Below, piece after piece: positions 25,862 to 35,210 of a DNA stretch of 64,000 nucleotides; position 1 is the stretch's first letter, and every line of letters begins with the position of its first letter. The position numbers and the translations under genes were made by a program. Source of the stretch: Halalkalibacter hemicellulosilyticusJCM 9152 (GTDB lineage: Bacteria > Bacillota > Bacilli > Bacillales > Bacillaceae_D); the NCBI RefSeq assembly GCF_000513115.1, contig NZ_BAUU01000016.1, positions 47,852-111,851 of the forward strand. The letters are read 5' to 3'. The notes under the pieces were generated by a model, which saw nothing but the letters and a program-made list of their open reading frames with translations, made no database searches and was not told the origin of the DNA.

Positions 25862-27244
25862 ATGAAAGCAGAGCAGCTCGATTTTACACATGGACCGATC
25901 TTAAAGAAGATGATTATCTTTTCATGGCCGATTTTTTTGAGTAATGGTTTACAATCCTCCTATCAATTAATTGATTCCATCTGGGTTGGAAACTTGTTAG
26001 GGGCTGATGCGTTAGCTGCGATCACGATTTCAGCAACTGTGATCTTTACGATTTTAAGTTTTATTATTGGATTAAATGGTGCGACATTAACCGTTATTAG
26101 TCAACGTAAAGGAGCAAAAGATGAGGAAGGGCTAAAGGAATCCTTAAATGCGTTTGTCTTCGTTCTTGGGACGTTAACCATATTGTTAGGCTTTATTGGC
26201 TTCTTTTTTTCAGGGACGATTTTACGCTTGCTCGGGACACCTGAGGGCGTCCTTCCACTAGCGCAATCATATTTGCAGATTAACTTTGTCGGTATTTTAT
26301 TTTTATTTGGTTATAATTTTATTGGAACCGTACTTAGAGCGATGGGAGATAGTCGTACACCTGTCCGTTTTATTTTTATCGCTGTGTTACTAAATGCCAT
26401 ACTTGATCCATTTTTTATTTATGTGCTTAATTTAGGAATTGATGGAGCTGCTTATGCGACGATTGTCGCGCAAGGAACAGCTTTTGTCTATGGTCTATGG
26501 TTTTCGATCAAGAAGGCGGGAATTCCGTTTCAAGTGCCGACATGGCCGGATCGTAATTACTTCATTGTGCTGTTTAAAATGGGTTTACCTGCTGGGCTTT
26601 CGATGATGACAATATCAGCAGGAATCTTAGCGATTATGAGTGTCGTCACGAGCTATGGGGAAGATGTAGTTGCTGGATTTGGTGCTGCTCAACGTTTAGA
26701 TAGCTATATCATGCTTCCTGCGTTAACGTTAGGTTCAGCTGTTAATAGTATGGCAGGACAAAATATCGGTGCTAGGCTGTGGAAACGAGTAGATGAAATA
26801 GCAAAAAAAGCTGTAGGATTAATTGTTGTCGTCTCATTTATGATTAGTTTGATTGTCTTTGTTAGTGCAAGACCACTCATTCAAATGTTTATCCAAGACG
26901 AGCAAACAGTTGAATTTGGTACAATGTACGTTCAAACGATTGCGTTTTTTTACCCTTTTTTAGGCATTAACTTTGTTTTAAATGGGATCGCACGTGCTGC
27001 CGGAGCAATGTTCCCAATCTTAATGCTAAATATCATTTCATTCTGGTTGCTTCGATACCCATTAACAGCATTGTTTTCGCATTTTTGGGGCGAAAATGGG
27101 ATTGCACTTGGGATGGGAGTTAGTTTTATTGTGAGTAGTTTCTTTGCAATCGGCTATTATTTCCACGGAAATTGGCGAAAGATCAGTGAAGATATTGCTG
27201 AACGGACATCGATGGATACGAAAAGAAATAAGGAGAAGTTATAA
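25862..27244 (+). CDS. MATE family efflux transporter
   Basis: Cytoplasmic-membrane exporter of the MATE type, exchanging cations for drugs or metabolites. The 460 aa show twelve hydrophobic segments in two related halves. The family's N-terminal SWPIFLSNGLQSSYQLIDSIWVG is clear, and QNIGAR begins the loop of the second half. ATG 25862 follows AAGGAAAGAAC. The next gene starts 3 bp after its stop, so the pair is certainly one operon. The substrate cannot be read from sequence. Confidence 0.92.
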   Translation: MKAEQLDFTHGPILKKMIIFSWPIFLSNGLQSSYQLIDSIWVGNLLGADALAAITISATVIFTILSFIIGLNGATLTVISQRKGAKDEEGLKESLNAFVFVLGTLTILLGFIGFFFSGTILRLLGTPEGVLPLAQSYLQINFVGILFLFGYNFIGTVLRAMGDSRTPVRFIFIAVLLNAILDPFFIYVLNLGIDGAAYATIVAQGTAFVYGLWFSIKKAGIPFQVPTWPDRNYFIVLFKMGLPAGLSMMTISAGILAIMSVVTSYGEDVVAGFGAAQRLDSYIMLPALTLGSAVNSMAGQNIGARLWKRVDEIAKKAVGLIVVVSFMISLIVFVSARPLIQMFIQDEQTVEFGTMYVQTIAFFYPFLGINFVLNGIARAAGAMFPILMLNIISFWLLRYPLTALFSHFWGENGIALGMGVSFIVSSFFAIGYYFHGNWRKISEDIAERTSMDTKRNKEKL

Positions 27245-27247
27245 CGA

Positions 27248-27874
27248 ATGAATGCTTTTACAATAAGAGTTCTAAGCTATGTCGGTGGATTATTTATCGT
27301 TTCATTTGGAATATCGTTAACGATTATATCTGGATTAGGCACGGGCGCTTGGGATGCTTTAAATGTTGGTTTAGCAAATATGACGACATATACTGTCGGC
27401 AACTGGGTTATTTTTATAGGTATTGCATTAATTTTTCTAAATGCTTTACTTGCAAAAGCCAAGCCTGAATTATATTCAATTGTTACGATTTTTGTGTTAG
27501 GATATTTTATCGATTTTTGGTTGTTGTATATTTTTTCTAATACGTTTTTTGCAACGTTTCTATTACAGCTCATTGTTTTGTGTTTAGGTATTGTCATTAT
27601 AGCTTTTGGTGCCTCTATCTATTTACAAGCTAAGTTTGCCCGTATTCCGGTTGATGGTTTGATGCTCGCGATTAAAGATTTGCTAAAGGTGAATTTTTTA
27701 ATTGCGAAAACGATCACTGAACTTCTTGCGTTAAGTATAGCCTTTTTCGTTGGCGGACCGATTGGATTAGGAACGATCTTAGTTACCGTTTTAATTGGCC
27801 CAATGATTCAATGGTTCTATCCGAGAGTTGAGAAGAAAATTCAATGGGAAAAAGTAAAAAATGAACATAGTTAA
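27248..27874 (+). CDS. YczE/YitT-type integral membrane protein
   Basis: A 208 aa membrane protein with five hydrophobic segments. The GLGTGAWDALNVGLA motif (about residues 29–43) and ARIPVDGLMLAIKDLL are typical of the YczE family. YczE of B. subtilis is needed for surfactin production by an unknown mechanism. ATG 27248 has AAGGAG upstream inside the end of the MATE gene. It is followed at once by a strong terminator. Confidence 0.85.
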   Translation: MNAFTIRVLSYVGGLFIVSFGISLTIISGLGTGAWDALNVGLANMTTYTVGNWVIFIGIALIFLNALLAKAKPELYSIVTIFVLGYFIDFWLLYIFSNTFFATFLLQLIVLCLGIVIIAFGASIYLQAKFARIPVDGLMLAIKDLLKVNFLIAKTITELLALSIAFFVGGPIGLGTILVTVLIGPMIQWFYPRVEKKIQWEKVKNEHS

Positions 27875-27880
27875 CGATCA

Positions 27881-27921
27881 GGCCAGTAAAAAGTTGTAAT
27901 CAAACTTTTTACTGGCCTTTT
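27881..27921 (+). terminator. intrinsic terminator
   Basis: Perfect 15 bp stem GGCCAGTAAAAAGTT (27881–27895) with 27903–27917, followed by TTTTG. Confidence 0.92.
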
Positions 27922-27990
27922 GATGGATAATATCTTTTTCCTCTGCTCAAACTACTCATAAAATAGTTTAGATTGAAGGAGGAGTGTACG

Positions 27991-28806
27991 ATGAAGCGTG
28001 TACTCATATGGTTCATTGTTATGTTGGCTGTTATGCTGTCTCCGGTTCATATGCTAGCTGAATCAGAAGACGATAAGACGAAAGAGAAGGAAAGCAACTT
28101 TGATGTGCCTGATACTGTCATTAAAATCGGTAAGGAAAATACGTATACGAACCCTACACAAGATTTACCTTATTTGCAGCCAAGTGAGCTTGCAGATGAA
28201 TTAATGGGTACAACGGACATTACAATTGAAAACCCTGATTTAGTCAAATTATTAAATGAATCAACGATCCACTATTCAAAATTAGCAATTGGCTTTCGGG
28301 CATCGATTTATTTAGGAGAATGGCCGTTATCGTATCAATCTGAAAGTACGGAAGTGAATTGGCAACATCAGAAAATTAATACGAACTTTGTCGATAATCG
28401 GGGTGGGAACAGTTCAAAGAAACTATCCTATTACCAAGAGCAACAGAAGAAGTTTACGGGTGGTTTAACCGCTAAAATACCGAATAGTGAAGCCGTAAAA
28501 AAAATGATGATGATTCATGCAGCAGAAGAAACGAATTTACCTCTTGCGTTTGAAACGGTCATTGGACAAGGAACGAGAAAGCAAAATGAGTATAACGTTC
28601 CTGCTAAGCAGGTGGGGTATTTGTACAGTCATGTTCCGGCTGTTCATGAAAAAGGGAAAGTAACGTATGGCGAGGTTTATTTAACGTTTAAAGGTGGGAA
28701 AAGAAGACTAGAAGTGAAAAATGTCACTCAGCAAGGTGTCGGATCATGGATTCCTGTTCAAGATCATCTTTCGTTCACATTTATCTCCTCTAGTAAGCCG
28801 CGGTAA
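27991..28806 (+). CDS. yfkD: YfkD-like exported protein
   Basis: A 271 aa protein with a signal peptide (MKRVLIWFIVMLAVMLSPVH; cleavage likely after HMLAES). Its mature part ends WIPVQDHLSFTFI. It matches B. subtilis YfkD in length and position, and the next minus-strand gene is the yfkAB radical SAM gene as in that genome. The frame opens at 27973, but GGAGGAGTGTACG points to ATG 27991. The function of YfkD is unknown; it is probably in the cell-wall space. Confidence 0.84.
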   Translation: MKRVLIWFIVMLAVMLSPVHMLAESEDDKTKEKESNFDVPDTVIKIGKENTYTNPTQDLPYLQPSELADELMGTTDITIENPDLVKLLNESTIHYSKLAIGFRASIYLGEWPLSYQSESTEVNWQHQKINTNFVDNRGGNSSKKLSYYQEQQKKFTGGLTAKIPNSEAVKKMMMIHAAEETNLPLAFETVIGQGTRKQNEYNVPAKQVGYLYSHVPAVHEKGKVTYGEVYLTFKGGKRRLEVKNVTQQGVGSWIPVQDHLSFTFISSSKPR

Positions 28807-28977
28807 TAAGCCATGAAAGAGAATGAGCGATCGACTTCGTTTCGATTTAAATGAAGATCCTTACAGTTAAACCAAACTATTGTAGGCTAAAAAAGACCGC
28901 TAATGGAAGCTAATGAAAAAGTTCCTAGTACCTATGGTGATATAACTTCAACCGATGTTCGCTTTCGTACATTGCCA

Positions 28978-29023
28978 AAAGAGCACTAGAAAAGGTAAGA
29001 ACCAAACTTATTCAGTGCTCTTT
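28978..29023 (+). terminator. terminator-like hairpin
   Basis: AAAGAGCACT (28978–28987) pairs with AGTGCTCTTT (29014–29023), followed by CTC. It is a member of the recurrent hairpin group described in the findings. Confidence 0.6.
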
Positions 29024-29040
29024 CTCTATTGCGGATCTTT

Positions 29041-29178
29041 TTAGATTATAATTGATCCTGCCAAAACGACACATTTAAACAAAGTAAATTGGTCTGGTGG
29101 GTTATGTTCGTAATTCGCACGACCGTCATCGTATTTTGGTTTAATATAATTCTTCTTTTCGAAAACCTAACTTGCCAT
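29041..29178 (-). pseudogene. small gene interrupted by an amber codon at position 4
   Basis: From ATG 29178, with AAGGGGG 6 bases upstream, the frame reads MAS, then TAG (29169–29167). It then continues VFEKKNYIKPKYDDGRANY to a TAA at 29041–29043, with a hydrophobic end VVLAGSIII. Apart from the amber it looks like a normal 45-codon gene. I do not recognise the protein. It may be a recent nonsense mutation or a base-call error. Confidence 0.5.
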
Positions 29179-29306
29179 TTCGATTCCCCCTTTTCGCATT
29201 ACTATCTTTATTAAAATGGGAAGGGATTTATTCTACGCAATGAGAAAAGTCAGTTGCTTTCGTGTACAGATTTGAGGGAAGGGAAACATCCAGTAAACCG
29301 TATAGT

Positions 29307-30431
29307 TTACTGGATGTTTGATTTGCGTGATTGAAAATCAATTGTTGGATAATAAGCATCCTTAACGAGCACATTCGGACCAAGGCATTGTACAGCTGGG
29401 CAATGACAGTGGAGAGTTTGTGCAAGTGGAGATTGAAGCCATCTATCGTAAGAATCTTGTAAGCGTGTATGCTGGATGTTTCCAAGGGATGGCCCTTCAT
29501 CACCGAAGTCAGTTACGATCACACTGCCATCGAAAATATTTACATTTAAACGTGAACGCCCATCTGGGTCATTTCGCACCGTGACATTGTTCGCATCATA
29601 AAGCCTCTTTAATAAGTGTAGATCTTCCTCGTTCTCATTACACGGATAAAACGGTAACGTACCGAATAACATCCAGACGTCTTCATGACGTGTGTCAAGT
29701 AAACGATGAATGCCGGCGCGAATGTCATCAAGTGAAGCGACCTCTAATGCACTTGCGAAGTCGCTTGGGTACATAGGGTGAATCTCGTGCCGTTGACAGC
29801 CCATTTCAACGATTTTCTCATGAATTTTTTCAAGGTGAGGAAGTGTTCGTTTATTGATCATCGTTTCTGCTGAGACGAGTACTCCTTCACTTGTTAGAGC
29901 TTTTGCATTTTCAATCATTCGATTATATAGCTTCTCTCGTTGCTCAATGGTTGGCTTGCGATCCATGACAGCAAAGCCAATTGAAGCAAAATCATCAACG
30001 CTCCCATAATTATAGGATATATGAAGAACGTCTAAATAAGGAATGATCTTTTTGTATCGCTTTAAATCAAGGGTTAGATTCGAGTTGATTTGTGTACGAA
30101 CGCCACGATCATGTGCATATTTGAGAAGTGGTACGACATATTGATCGACCGATTTCATCGAAAGCATAGGCTCTCCACCTGTTATGCTAAAGGAGCGCAG
30201 CGTTGGAATCTCATCAAGCCGTTTAATTAACAAATCTAACGGGAGCGGATCGGGGTCCTTCGTCTGTAATGTATAACCAACCGCACAATGCTCACAGCGC
30301 ATATTGCATAACGTCGTCGTAGTAAATTCAATGTTTGTTAAGGTCATTTTGCCGTATTCTTTTATATCTTCATACGCTTCCCACGGATCATGGTTAGGCG
30401 TAATCGGTTGTTTCGTATGTATCACTACCAT
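29307..30431 (-). CDS. yfkAB: radical SAM/CxCxxxxC motif protein YfkAB
   Basis: A radical S-adenosylmethionine enzyme of unknown reaction. The [4Fe-4S] motif is Cys42, Cys46 and Cys49 in CNMRCEHC, followed by the TGGEP SAM-binding motif. A Cys-rich C-terminal region (LHCHCPAVQC) probably binds a second cluster. The frame is open to 30605, but AAAGGAGCACG sits directly before ATG 30431, giving 374 aa, the usual length. In B. subtilis 168 this is annotated as yfkA and yfkB; here it is one intact gene. Confidence 0.9.
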   Translation of the reverse strand: MVVIHTKQPITPNHDPWEAYEDIKEYGKMTLTNIEFTTTTLCNMRCEHCAVGYTLQTKDPDPLPLDLLIKRLDEIPTLRSFSITGGEPMLSMKSVDQYVVPLLKYAHDRGVRTQINSNLTLDLKRYKKIIPYLDVLHISYNYGSVDDFASIGFAVMDRKPTIEQREKLYNRMIENAKALTSEGVLVSAETMINKRTLPHLEKIHEKIVEMGCQRHEIHPMYPSDFASALEVASLDDIRAGIHRLLDTRHEDVWMLFGTLPFYPCNENEEDLHLLKRLYDANNVTVRNDPDGRSRLNVNIFDGSVIVTDFGDEGPSLGNIQHTRLQDSYDRWLQSPLAQTLHCHCPAVQCLGPNVLVKDAYYPTIDFQSRKSNIQ

Positions 30432-30560
30432 CGTGCTCCTTTCCATTCTAATCATAACGTAAAACAAGTGATATGACGAGTGGTAGACAAAGGGTGATTG
30501 TTTCAAGTGTGTATGTTTGTTACAATTTAAAAGAATTTGAGCGAATAAAGGGGCGAAAGC

Positions 30561-30743
30561 ATGAAACAAGGAAAGCAAATGGACGAATTGCACGAGCGAC
30601 TTCACACGGTTTTACATGTATTAGATGAGATTGATCCAGAGGAGGCAGGTGTGAAGGAAATTGATCGCGTGCTTGCAATGTTAGATGATATTGAAGAAAA
30701 GTGTAAGCAATTTCGCAAAGGCTGGCAACAAAAAGGAGAATAA
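30561..30743 (+). CDS. small helical protein, 60 aa (SE1561-like)
   Basis: A 60 aa acidic, all-helical protein containing LHVLDEIDPEEAGVKEIDRV and LDDIEEKCKQFRKGW. This resembles a small Firmicutes family that I recall as SE1561. ATG 30561 follows AAAGGGGCG. It is 4 bp upstream of the phosphatase gene and surely co-transcribed with it. It runs divergently from yfkAB. Function unknown. Confidence 0.72.
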   Translation: MKQGKQMDELHERLHTVLHVLDEIDPEEAGVKEIDRVLAMLDDIEEKCKQFRKGWQQKGE

Positions 30744-30747
30744 ATAG

Positions 30748-31383
30748 ATGAAGCTGTACTTGATTCGACATGGTGAATCAGAGGGGAACTCTTTAGGGAG
30801 AATCCAAGGTCAGGAAGAGTACCATCTTACGGACAACGGACGAAAGCAAGCGGAGTTGGTTGGACGCTATATAAAAGAAAAGCATATTACTCATTTATAT
30901 AGTAGTGACTTAATTAGAGCGTGGGATACAGCATCGATTATTTCCAATCATATCGATGTGAAACCAGTGAAAGCTCAAGATGTTCGTGAAATTCATTTAG
31001 GTCCATTACAAAATTTAACCCGGACCGAGATATATGAGAAATATCCTGATGTTATTGAGACGTCAATTATTCTATCAGGAATCGAAGGGACAGAATCAGC
31101 TGAGTCGATTACGAATCGATGTAGCCACTTTCTTTCGGAGATGCTACAGAAACATATGAATGAACATGTTGCAGTAGTCTCCCACGGCGGATTTCTAAGC
31201 ATCTTTTTAATGTATATTATCGTAGGTGAACAATGGCCAAGGCATAAGCGCCCGTTTCAATTGTCGAATACGAGTGTGACAAGTATTGAATGGCGAGAAG
31301 GAAAATATTCGCCACTCATTCATTATACGAACAAAACCGATCATCTGCTTATGAATGAAACAAGTAGTAAGGGGCTTTTGTAA
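30748..31383 (+). CDS. histidine phosphatase family protein
   Basis: Cytoplasmic phosphatase of the phosphoglycerate-mutase superfamily, 211 aa. The phospho-accepting His lies in YLIRHGESEGN near the N-terminus, with LYSSDLIRAWDTA and the second catalytic His in VVSHGGFL. True metabolic mutase activity is unlikely given the family's broad phosphatase use; the substrate is unknown. ATG 30748 follows AAAGGAGAATAA, which is the end of the previous gene. Confidence 0.88.
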   Translation: MKLYLIRHGESEGNSLGRIQGQEEYHLTDNGRKQAELVGRYIKEKHITHLYSSDLIRAWDTASIISNHIDVKPVKAQDVREIHLGPLQNLTRTEIYEKYPDVIETSIILSGIEGTESAESITNRCSHFLSEMLQKHMNEHVAVVSHGGFLSIFLMYIIVGEQWPRHKRPFQLSNTSVTSIEWREGKYSPLIHYTNKTDHLLMNETSSKGLL

Positions 31384-31400
31384 GAGAGAAAGGGAGTCTG

Positions 31401-31435
31401 AAGGACATTGAAAAGTAAGGTTTTTCAATGTCCTT
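31401..31435. terminator. hairpin after the phosphatase gene
   Basis: AAGGACATTGAAAA (31401–31414) pairs perfectly with 31422–31435. The arms themselves carry A and T runs. Confidence 0.7.
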
Positions 31436-31526
31436 AAAGTCTGCCCCTTTTCCTTTTCTTTCATAGGCTTCTCGCTTTATAATAGATGATAGTAAGAACT
31501 TTATAGATGGAAAGGGAGATCTGATA

Positions 31527-33071
31527 ATGGGTATGGAGAAGCTTCAGGAGAGTATGTATAAGCTAATTGTGGAAACGTCTACAAATCTACCAAATGACGT
31601 AAGACGTGCGATTGTAGCAGCGAAGGCAAAAGAGAATGCCGGTACTCGTGCTGCACTATCTTTGAAAACGATAACAGATAATATTAGTATGGCCGATGAG
31701 AACATTTCACCGATTTGTCAGGATACGGGGATGCCTACATTTGAGGTTAAAGTACCTGTAGGTGTCAATCAAATTGAAATGAAAAAAGCAATCTATGCAG
31801 CGATTGAACAGGCGACAGCTGACGGGAAGCTAAGACCGAATTCAGTCGATTCGTTAACGGGGAAAAATAGTGGTAATAACCTTGGTGGGGGTACGCCTGT
31901 TATTCATTTTGAGCAATGGGAAAAGGATGTCATTGATGTTCGTCTAATTCTTAAAGGGGGTGGCTGTGAGAACAAAAATGTTCAATACAGCTTGCCGGCA
32001 GAATTAGAAGGACTAGGTCGTGCCGGACGTGACTTAGATGGTATTCGTAAATGCATCATGCACTCGGTCTATCAAGCGCAAGGACAAGGCTGTAGTGCAG
32101 GGTTTATTGGAGTAGGCATTGGTGGAGATCGTACGACTAGCTACTCATTGGCAAAAGAGCAGCTGTTCCGAACGGTCGATGACGTGAATGAAAATGAAGA
32201 TTTACGCAAGCTAGAAGAATATGTGTTAGAAAATGCTAACAAGCTCGGTATTGGAACGATGGGCTTTGGTGGTGAAGCGACACTGTTAGGCTGTAAGGTC
32301 GGTGCGATGAATCGTTTACCAGCAAGCTTCTTCGTATCGGTAGCGTACAATTGCTGGGCATATCGTCGGTTAGGAGTTGTGTTAGATCAGCAATCAGGCG
32401 ATATTGTTGATTGGTTGTATAAGGATGACGAAACGGTTGATTTGGAACAACCTTCAAAAGAAGTTGCTGTTGCAGAAGCAACGGAAGAGGTTCGTGAGGT
32501 AGTGCTAGAGGCACCGATTACTGAGGAACAAATTCGTGAGCTAAAAGTAGGAGATGTCGTTGTTATTAATGGCATGATGCATACAGGAAGAGATGCGATT
32601 CATCATCATTTAATGGAGCATGATGCGCCGATTGACCTTAATGGACAAATCATTTACCATTGTGGTCCAGTTATGATGAAGGACGACGAGGAAAACTGGC
32701 ACGTTAAGGCGGCTGGTCCAACGACAAGTATTCGTGAAGAACCGTACCAAGGAGACATTATGAAGAAATTTGGTATCCGTGCGGTGATCGGAAAAGGCGG
32801 TATGGGACCAAAAACGTTGAAGGCACTTGGAGAGCATGGAGGGGTTTATTTAAATGCGATCGGCGGTGCAGCACAATACTATGCAGACTGTATTAAGGAA
32901 GTAAAAGGGGTTGACCTAATGGAATTTGGAATTCCTGAAGCAATGTGGCACCTTGAGGTAGAAGGGTTTGCAGCAATTGTCACAATGGATTCACACGGAA
33001 ATAGCTTACATGCTGATGTCGATAAGACGTCATTAGAGAAGCTTGAACAGTTTAAAGAACGAGTATTTTAA
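31527..33071 (+). CDS. fumA: class I (iron-sulfur) fumarate hydratase
   Basis: TCA-cycle enzyme that interconverts fumarate and malate using an oxygen-sensitive [4Fe-4S] cluster. The 514 aa protein fuses the alpha part (SPICQDTGMPTF with Cys64; GQGCSAGFIG with Cys189; LGCKVGAM with Cys256) to the beta part (KVGDVVVINGMMHTGRDA onward, with the GKGGMG motif). These cysteines are the candidate cluster ligands. B. subtilis relies on the class II enzyme, so class I here is a lineage difference. ATG 31527 has AAAGGGAG upstream. Monocistronic. Confidence 0.93.
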   Translation: MGMEKLQESMYKLIVETSTNLPNDVRRAIVAAKAKENAGTRAALSLKTITDNISMADENISPICQDTGMPTFEVKVPVGVNQIEMKKAIYAAIEQATADGKLRPNSVDSLTGKNSGNNLGGGTPVIHFEQWEKDVIDVRLILKGGGCENKNVQYSLPAELEGLGRAGRDLDGIRKCIMHSVYQAQGQGCSAGFIGVGIGGDRTTSYSLAKEQLFRTVDDVNENEDLRKLEEYVLENANKLGIGTMGFGGEATLLGCKVGAMNRLPASFFVSVAYNCWAYRRLGVVLDQQSGDIVDWLYKDDETVDLEQPSKEVAVAEATEEVREVVLEAPITEEQIRELKVGDVVVINGMMHTGRDAIHHHLMEHDAPIDLNGQIIYHCGPVMMKDDEENWHVKAAGPTTSIREEPYQGDIMKKFGIRAVIGKGGMGPKTLKALGEHGGVYLNAIGGAAQYYADCIKEVKGVDLMEFGIPEAMWHLEVEGFAAIVTMDSHGNSLHADVDKTSLEKLEQFKERVF

Positions 33072-33182
33072 AGAGATACGAATGTATTAAAATTCGAGGG
33101 AGACATGTGAGAAGAACCGAAGAAGTTAGCGGAATCATTCAATGAAGAGCGTTGAAACGGCTCCTCACAATGCAAAAGAAGA

Positions 33183-33211
33183 GAAGTGCTCCTGATGGGG
33201 CATTTCTTTTT
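33183..33211 (+). terminator. terminator-like hairpin after fumA
   Basis: GAAGTGCTCC (33183–33192) pairs, with two G-U pairs, to GGGGCATTTC (33197–33206), followed by T. Confidence 0.55.
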
Positions 33212-33224
33212 GGTTATAAGGGTT

Positions 33225-33395
33225 AGTCTAAAAGGAATCCACTTTCGTTATTAAGGGGAAATACCGACTGCTTAAGGAAGAAAGGGAATCTTTTTTCCAC
33301 TGTTTCAGCAAAATACGGCCAGAATAAGAGATAAAGCAGAAATAGAGGAATGAGGAACCGACTAATAGAGCGTGTTATTTGTGGCGTCATTGTTA
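33225..33395. repeat. dispersed intergenic repeat, copy F
   Basis: Carries AGAGGAATGAGGAACCG (33344–33360), the same core as the copies at 43992–44008 and 57185–57201. It is preceded by AAAGGAATCC-type blocks. No gene is evident in 33212–33440. Confidence 0.65.
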
Positions 33396-33442
33396 ATGGT
33401 TCTTCTTGAGACAGGAACACTTTGTCTAGTCTTAGCTTTCAT

Positions 33443-33472
33443 ACATAAAGAGTGAACAGGAATGGCATTATA
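33443..33472 (+). promoter_or_regulatory. candidate sigma-G promoter of pdaA
   Basis: ACATA (33443–33447; consensus GMATA), 18 bp spacer, CATTATA (33466–33472; consensus CATnnTA). pdaA is a forespore sigma-G gene in B. subtilis. Confidence 0.5.
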
Positions 33473-33495
33473 AAAGAAAAAAAGGAGTTGAAAGC

Positions 33496-34293
33496 ATGAA
33501 AAAGCGGTTGCTTGTTATTGTGCTTAGTTTTCTGTTCATTTTTGTTCTCACTCCAAACGCGTTTGCTTATGATGAGACGATTTATAATTGGAGCTATAAG
33601 CCGGAAAAGGATCAAAAACCTGTAACAACAGAGTCTCATTACATAGAATTGCTTGAAAAAACGGGCGGTTTTTTTATCGGTGACACGAGTCAGAAAGAGT
33701 TGTATTTAACGTTTGATAACGGCTATGAAAATGGTTATACCGAGATTATTTTAGATGTATTGAAGGAAAAACAAGTACCAGCAGCCTTTTTTGTAACGGG
33801 GCATTATTTAGAGGATGCAACAGACATTGTTATTAGAATGGCTGAGGAGGGTCATATTGTTGGCAACCATTCTTGGTACCACCCTAGCTTACCAAAGGTT
33901 GGTGATGGACGACTTTTTAATGAATTAAATAACGTAAAGGAACGGTTTACGGAGCTAACAGGTGTTAAGGAGATGCACTATTTACGTCCGCCTCGAGGAG
34001 AGTTTAGCGAACGTTCCTTGGCTCTTTCGCAAAAGCTGGGCTATACAAACGTGTTCTGGTCGATGGCCTATAAAGATTGGGAGGTTGATAAGCAAAAGGG
34101 AGAAGAATATGCCTATGAACAAATTATGAAACGGATCCATCCAGGGGCAATTATGCTCATCCATTCAGTTTCAAGCGACAATGCTAAAGCATTACCGCGA
34201 GTCATTGATGACCTAAGAGAACAAGGGTATGTCTTTAAAAGCCTGGATGATTTAATGTTGCAGAAGCAGCTTGAGGCATTACCATTTCCTTAA
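33496..34293 (+). CDS. pdaA: delta-lactam-biosynthetic N-acetylmuramic acid deacetylase
   Basis: Removes acetyl groups from muramic acid in spore cortex, needed to make the muramic delta-lactam and for germination. The 265 aa start with a signal peptide ending NAFAYDE. The NodB deacetylase domain follows, with TFDNGYENGYT, the metal histidines in GNHSWYHPS, and RPPRGEFSE. The TFDNGYE form is characteristic of PdaA rather than other chitin-deacetylase relatives. ATG 33496 has AAAGGAGTTGAA upstream. Expression in the developing spore is supported by the sigma-G-like promoter. Confidence 0.92.
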   Translation: MKKRLLVIVLSFLFIFVLTPNAFAYDETIYNWSYKPEKDQKPVTTESHYIELLEKTGGFFIGDTSQKELYLTFDNGYENGYTEIILDVLKEKQVPAAFFVTGHYLEDATDIVIRMAEEGHIVGNHSWYHPSLPKVGDGRLFNELNNVKERFTELTGVKEMHYLRPPRGEFSERSLALSQKLGYTNVFWSMAYKDWEVDKQKGEEYAYEQIMKRIHPGAIMLIHSVSSDNAKALPRVIDDLREQGYVFKSLDDLMLQKQLEALPFP

Positions 34294-34376
34294 AGAAGCT
34301 AAAGAGAAAGAGGTTAGGAAGACCAAGAAAAAGAGAGGTGGCTAAAAATTTCGTAACGGATCGTCATTATGCGGGT

Positions 34377-34590
34377 ACAAAGGTCAGTGCTCTATGCGGC
34401 TCCTCATTCCTCTATTTCCCCCTCATTCCCTGTTTTATGTCGTTACGGTTTCTCATTTCCTCTATTTAAGCTAAATGAGTTCAAAAGGAGCCATAAAAGC
34501 CAAAATAGCGGAATGAAAGTTACATTTTCACCTCAGAATGCGACTTTTCTCTGATTTAGAGGAATGAGGATTACCTTTGTTGGCGAACCC
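34377..34590. repeat. dispersed intergenic repeat, copy B
   Basis: Aligned by eye with copy A over about 190 bp, with shared blocks and small gaps. Its 61-codon open frame is therefore not taken as a gene. Together with the flanking spacers it fills the gap from pdaA to the terminator at 34617. Confidence 0.8.
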
Positions 34591-34616
34591 TATTAACGGC
34601 TTCTCATAACGCCTCT

Positions 34617-34664
34617 AAGGGCACAAAAAAAGTTAAAATCCCAACTTTTTAGTGCCCTTTTTCT
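34617..34664. terminator. bidirectional terminator
   Basis: AAGGGCAC plus an A run (from 34617) pairs with AACTTTTTAGTGCCCTT (from 34643), followed by T. It sits between pdaA (+) and the GAF gene (−). Confidence 0.82.
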
Positions 34665-34667
34665 TAT

Positions 34668-35030
34668 TTAATTGGCACAACTTTCTTGACCAATTGCGGC
34701 TGCGATCGTTTCAAGTGTACTGACATCTGTTACATCAAAGGCGATTGGTTGGCGACTTCGTACGATGAGCATACCGATTTCCTCATGAGACGAATTGGTT
34801 ATAGGAAATTTTAGTTCTCCGTTACATTCCCATTTCAAATCATCTTCAAAGGATGAAGCGGCGACAAGCTTATGATCGAGTTGTTCGTAAATATAGATTC
34901 CGGCCCAATCAATGTATAGAACTTGTTCAACTAAGCTTTCCACTGTTTTCTCAAAAATAGTTTGCATACTTTCCTTCTTATAAACATGTGCCATAATTTG
35001 TAATGAGGCAATATCTGTAGGTATTGACAC
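34668..35030 (-). CDS. small GAF-domain-like protein, 120 aa
   Basis: A single-domain soluble protein resembling a GAF sensor: a hydrophobic IDWAGIYIYEQ strand near residues 40–50 and the closing FPITNSSHEEIGMLIVRS pair. No enzymatic motif of free-methionine sulfoxide reductase is evident. GTG 35030 follows AAAGGAGAG. It stands alone and is convergent with pdaA. The ligand is unknown; a small-molecule sensor is only inferred from the fold. Confidence 0.72.
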   Translation of the reverse strand: MSIPTDIASLQIMAHVYKKESMQTIFEKTVESLVEQVLYIDWAGIYIYEQLDHKLVAASSFEDDLKWECNGELKFPITNSSHEEIGMLIVRSRQPIAFDVTDVSTLETIAAAIGQESCAN

Positions 35031-35210
35031 GTTATCTCTCCTTTATTTGTTTCTGCTGTATCTATTTTATCAGAGGTAAAGAGGGAAGAGGCCTAGTAAG
35101 TTTAGGAAGATTTCGTAGGTATATAGAAATGCCAACTTTCTGTAGAAGAAAAGTAAACGGAGTACATCGAAATTTGCAGGTTGGAATACGTTTCTTCGTT
35201 ATTTAAACGA

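Noticed and set aside
35024..35206. 60-codon plus-strand ORF
   Set aside because: No ribosome site, overlaps the start of the GAF gene, and the composition is not convincing.
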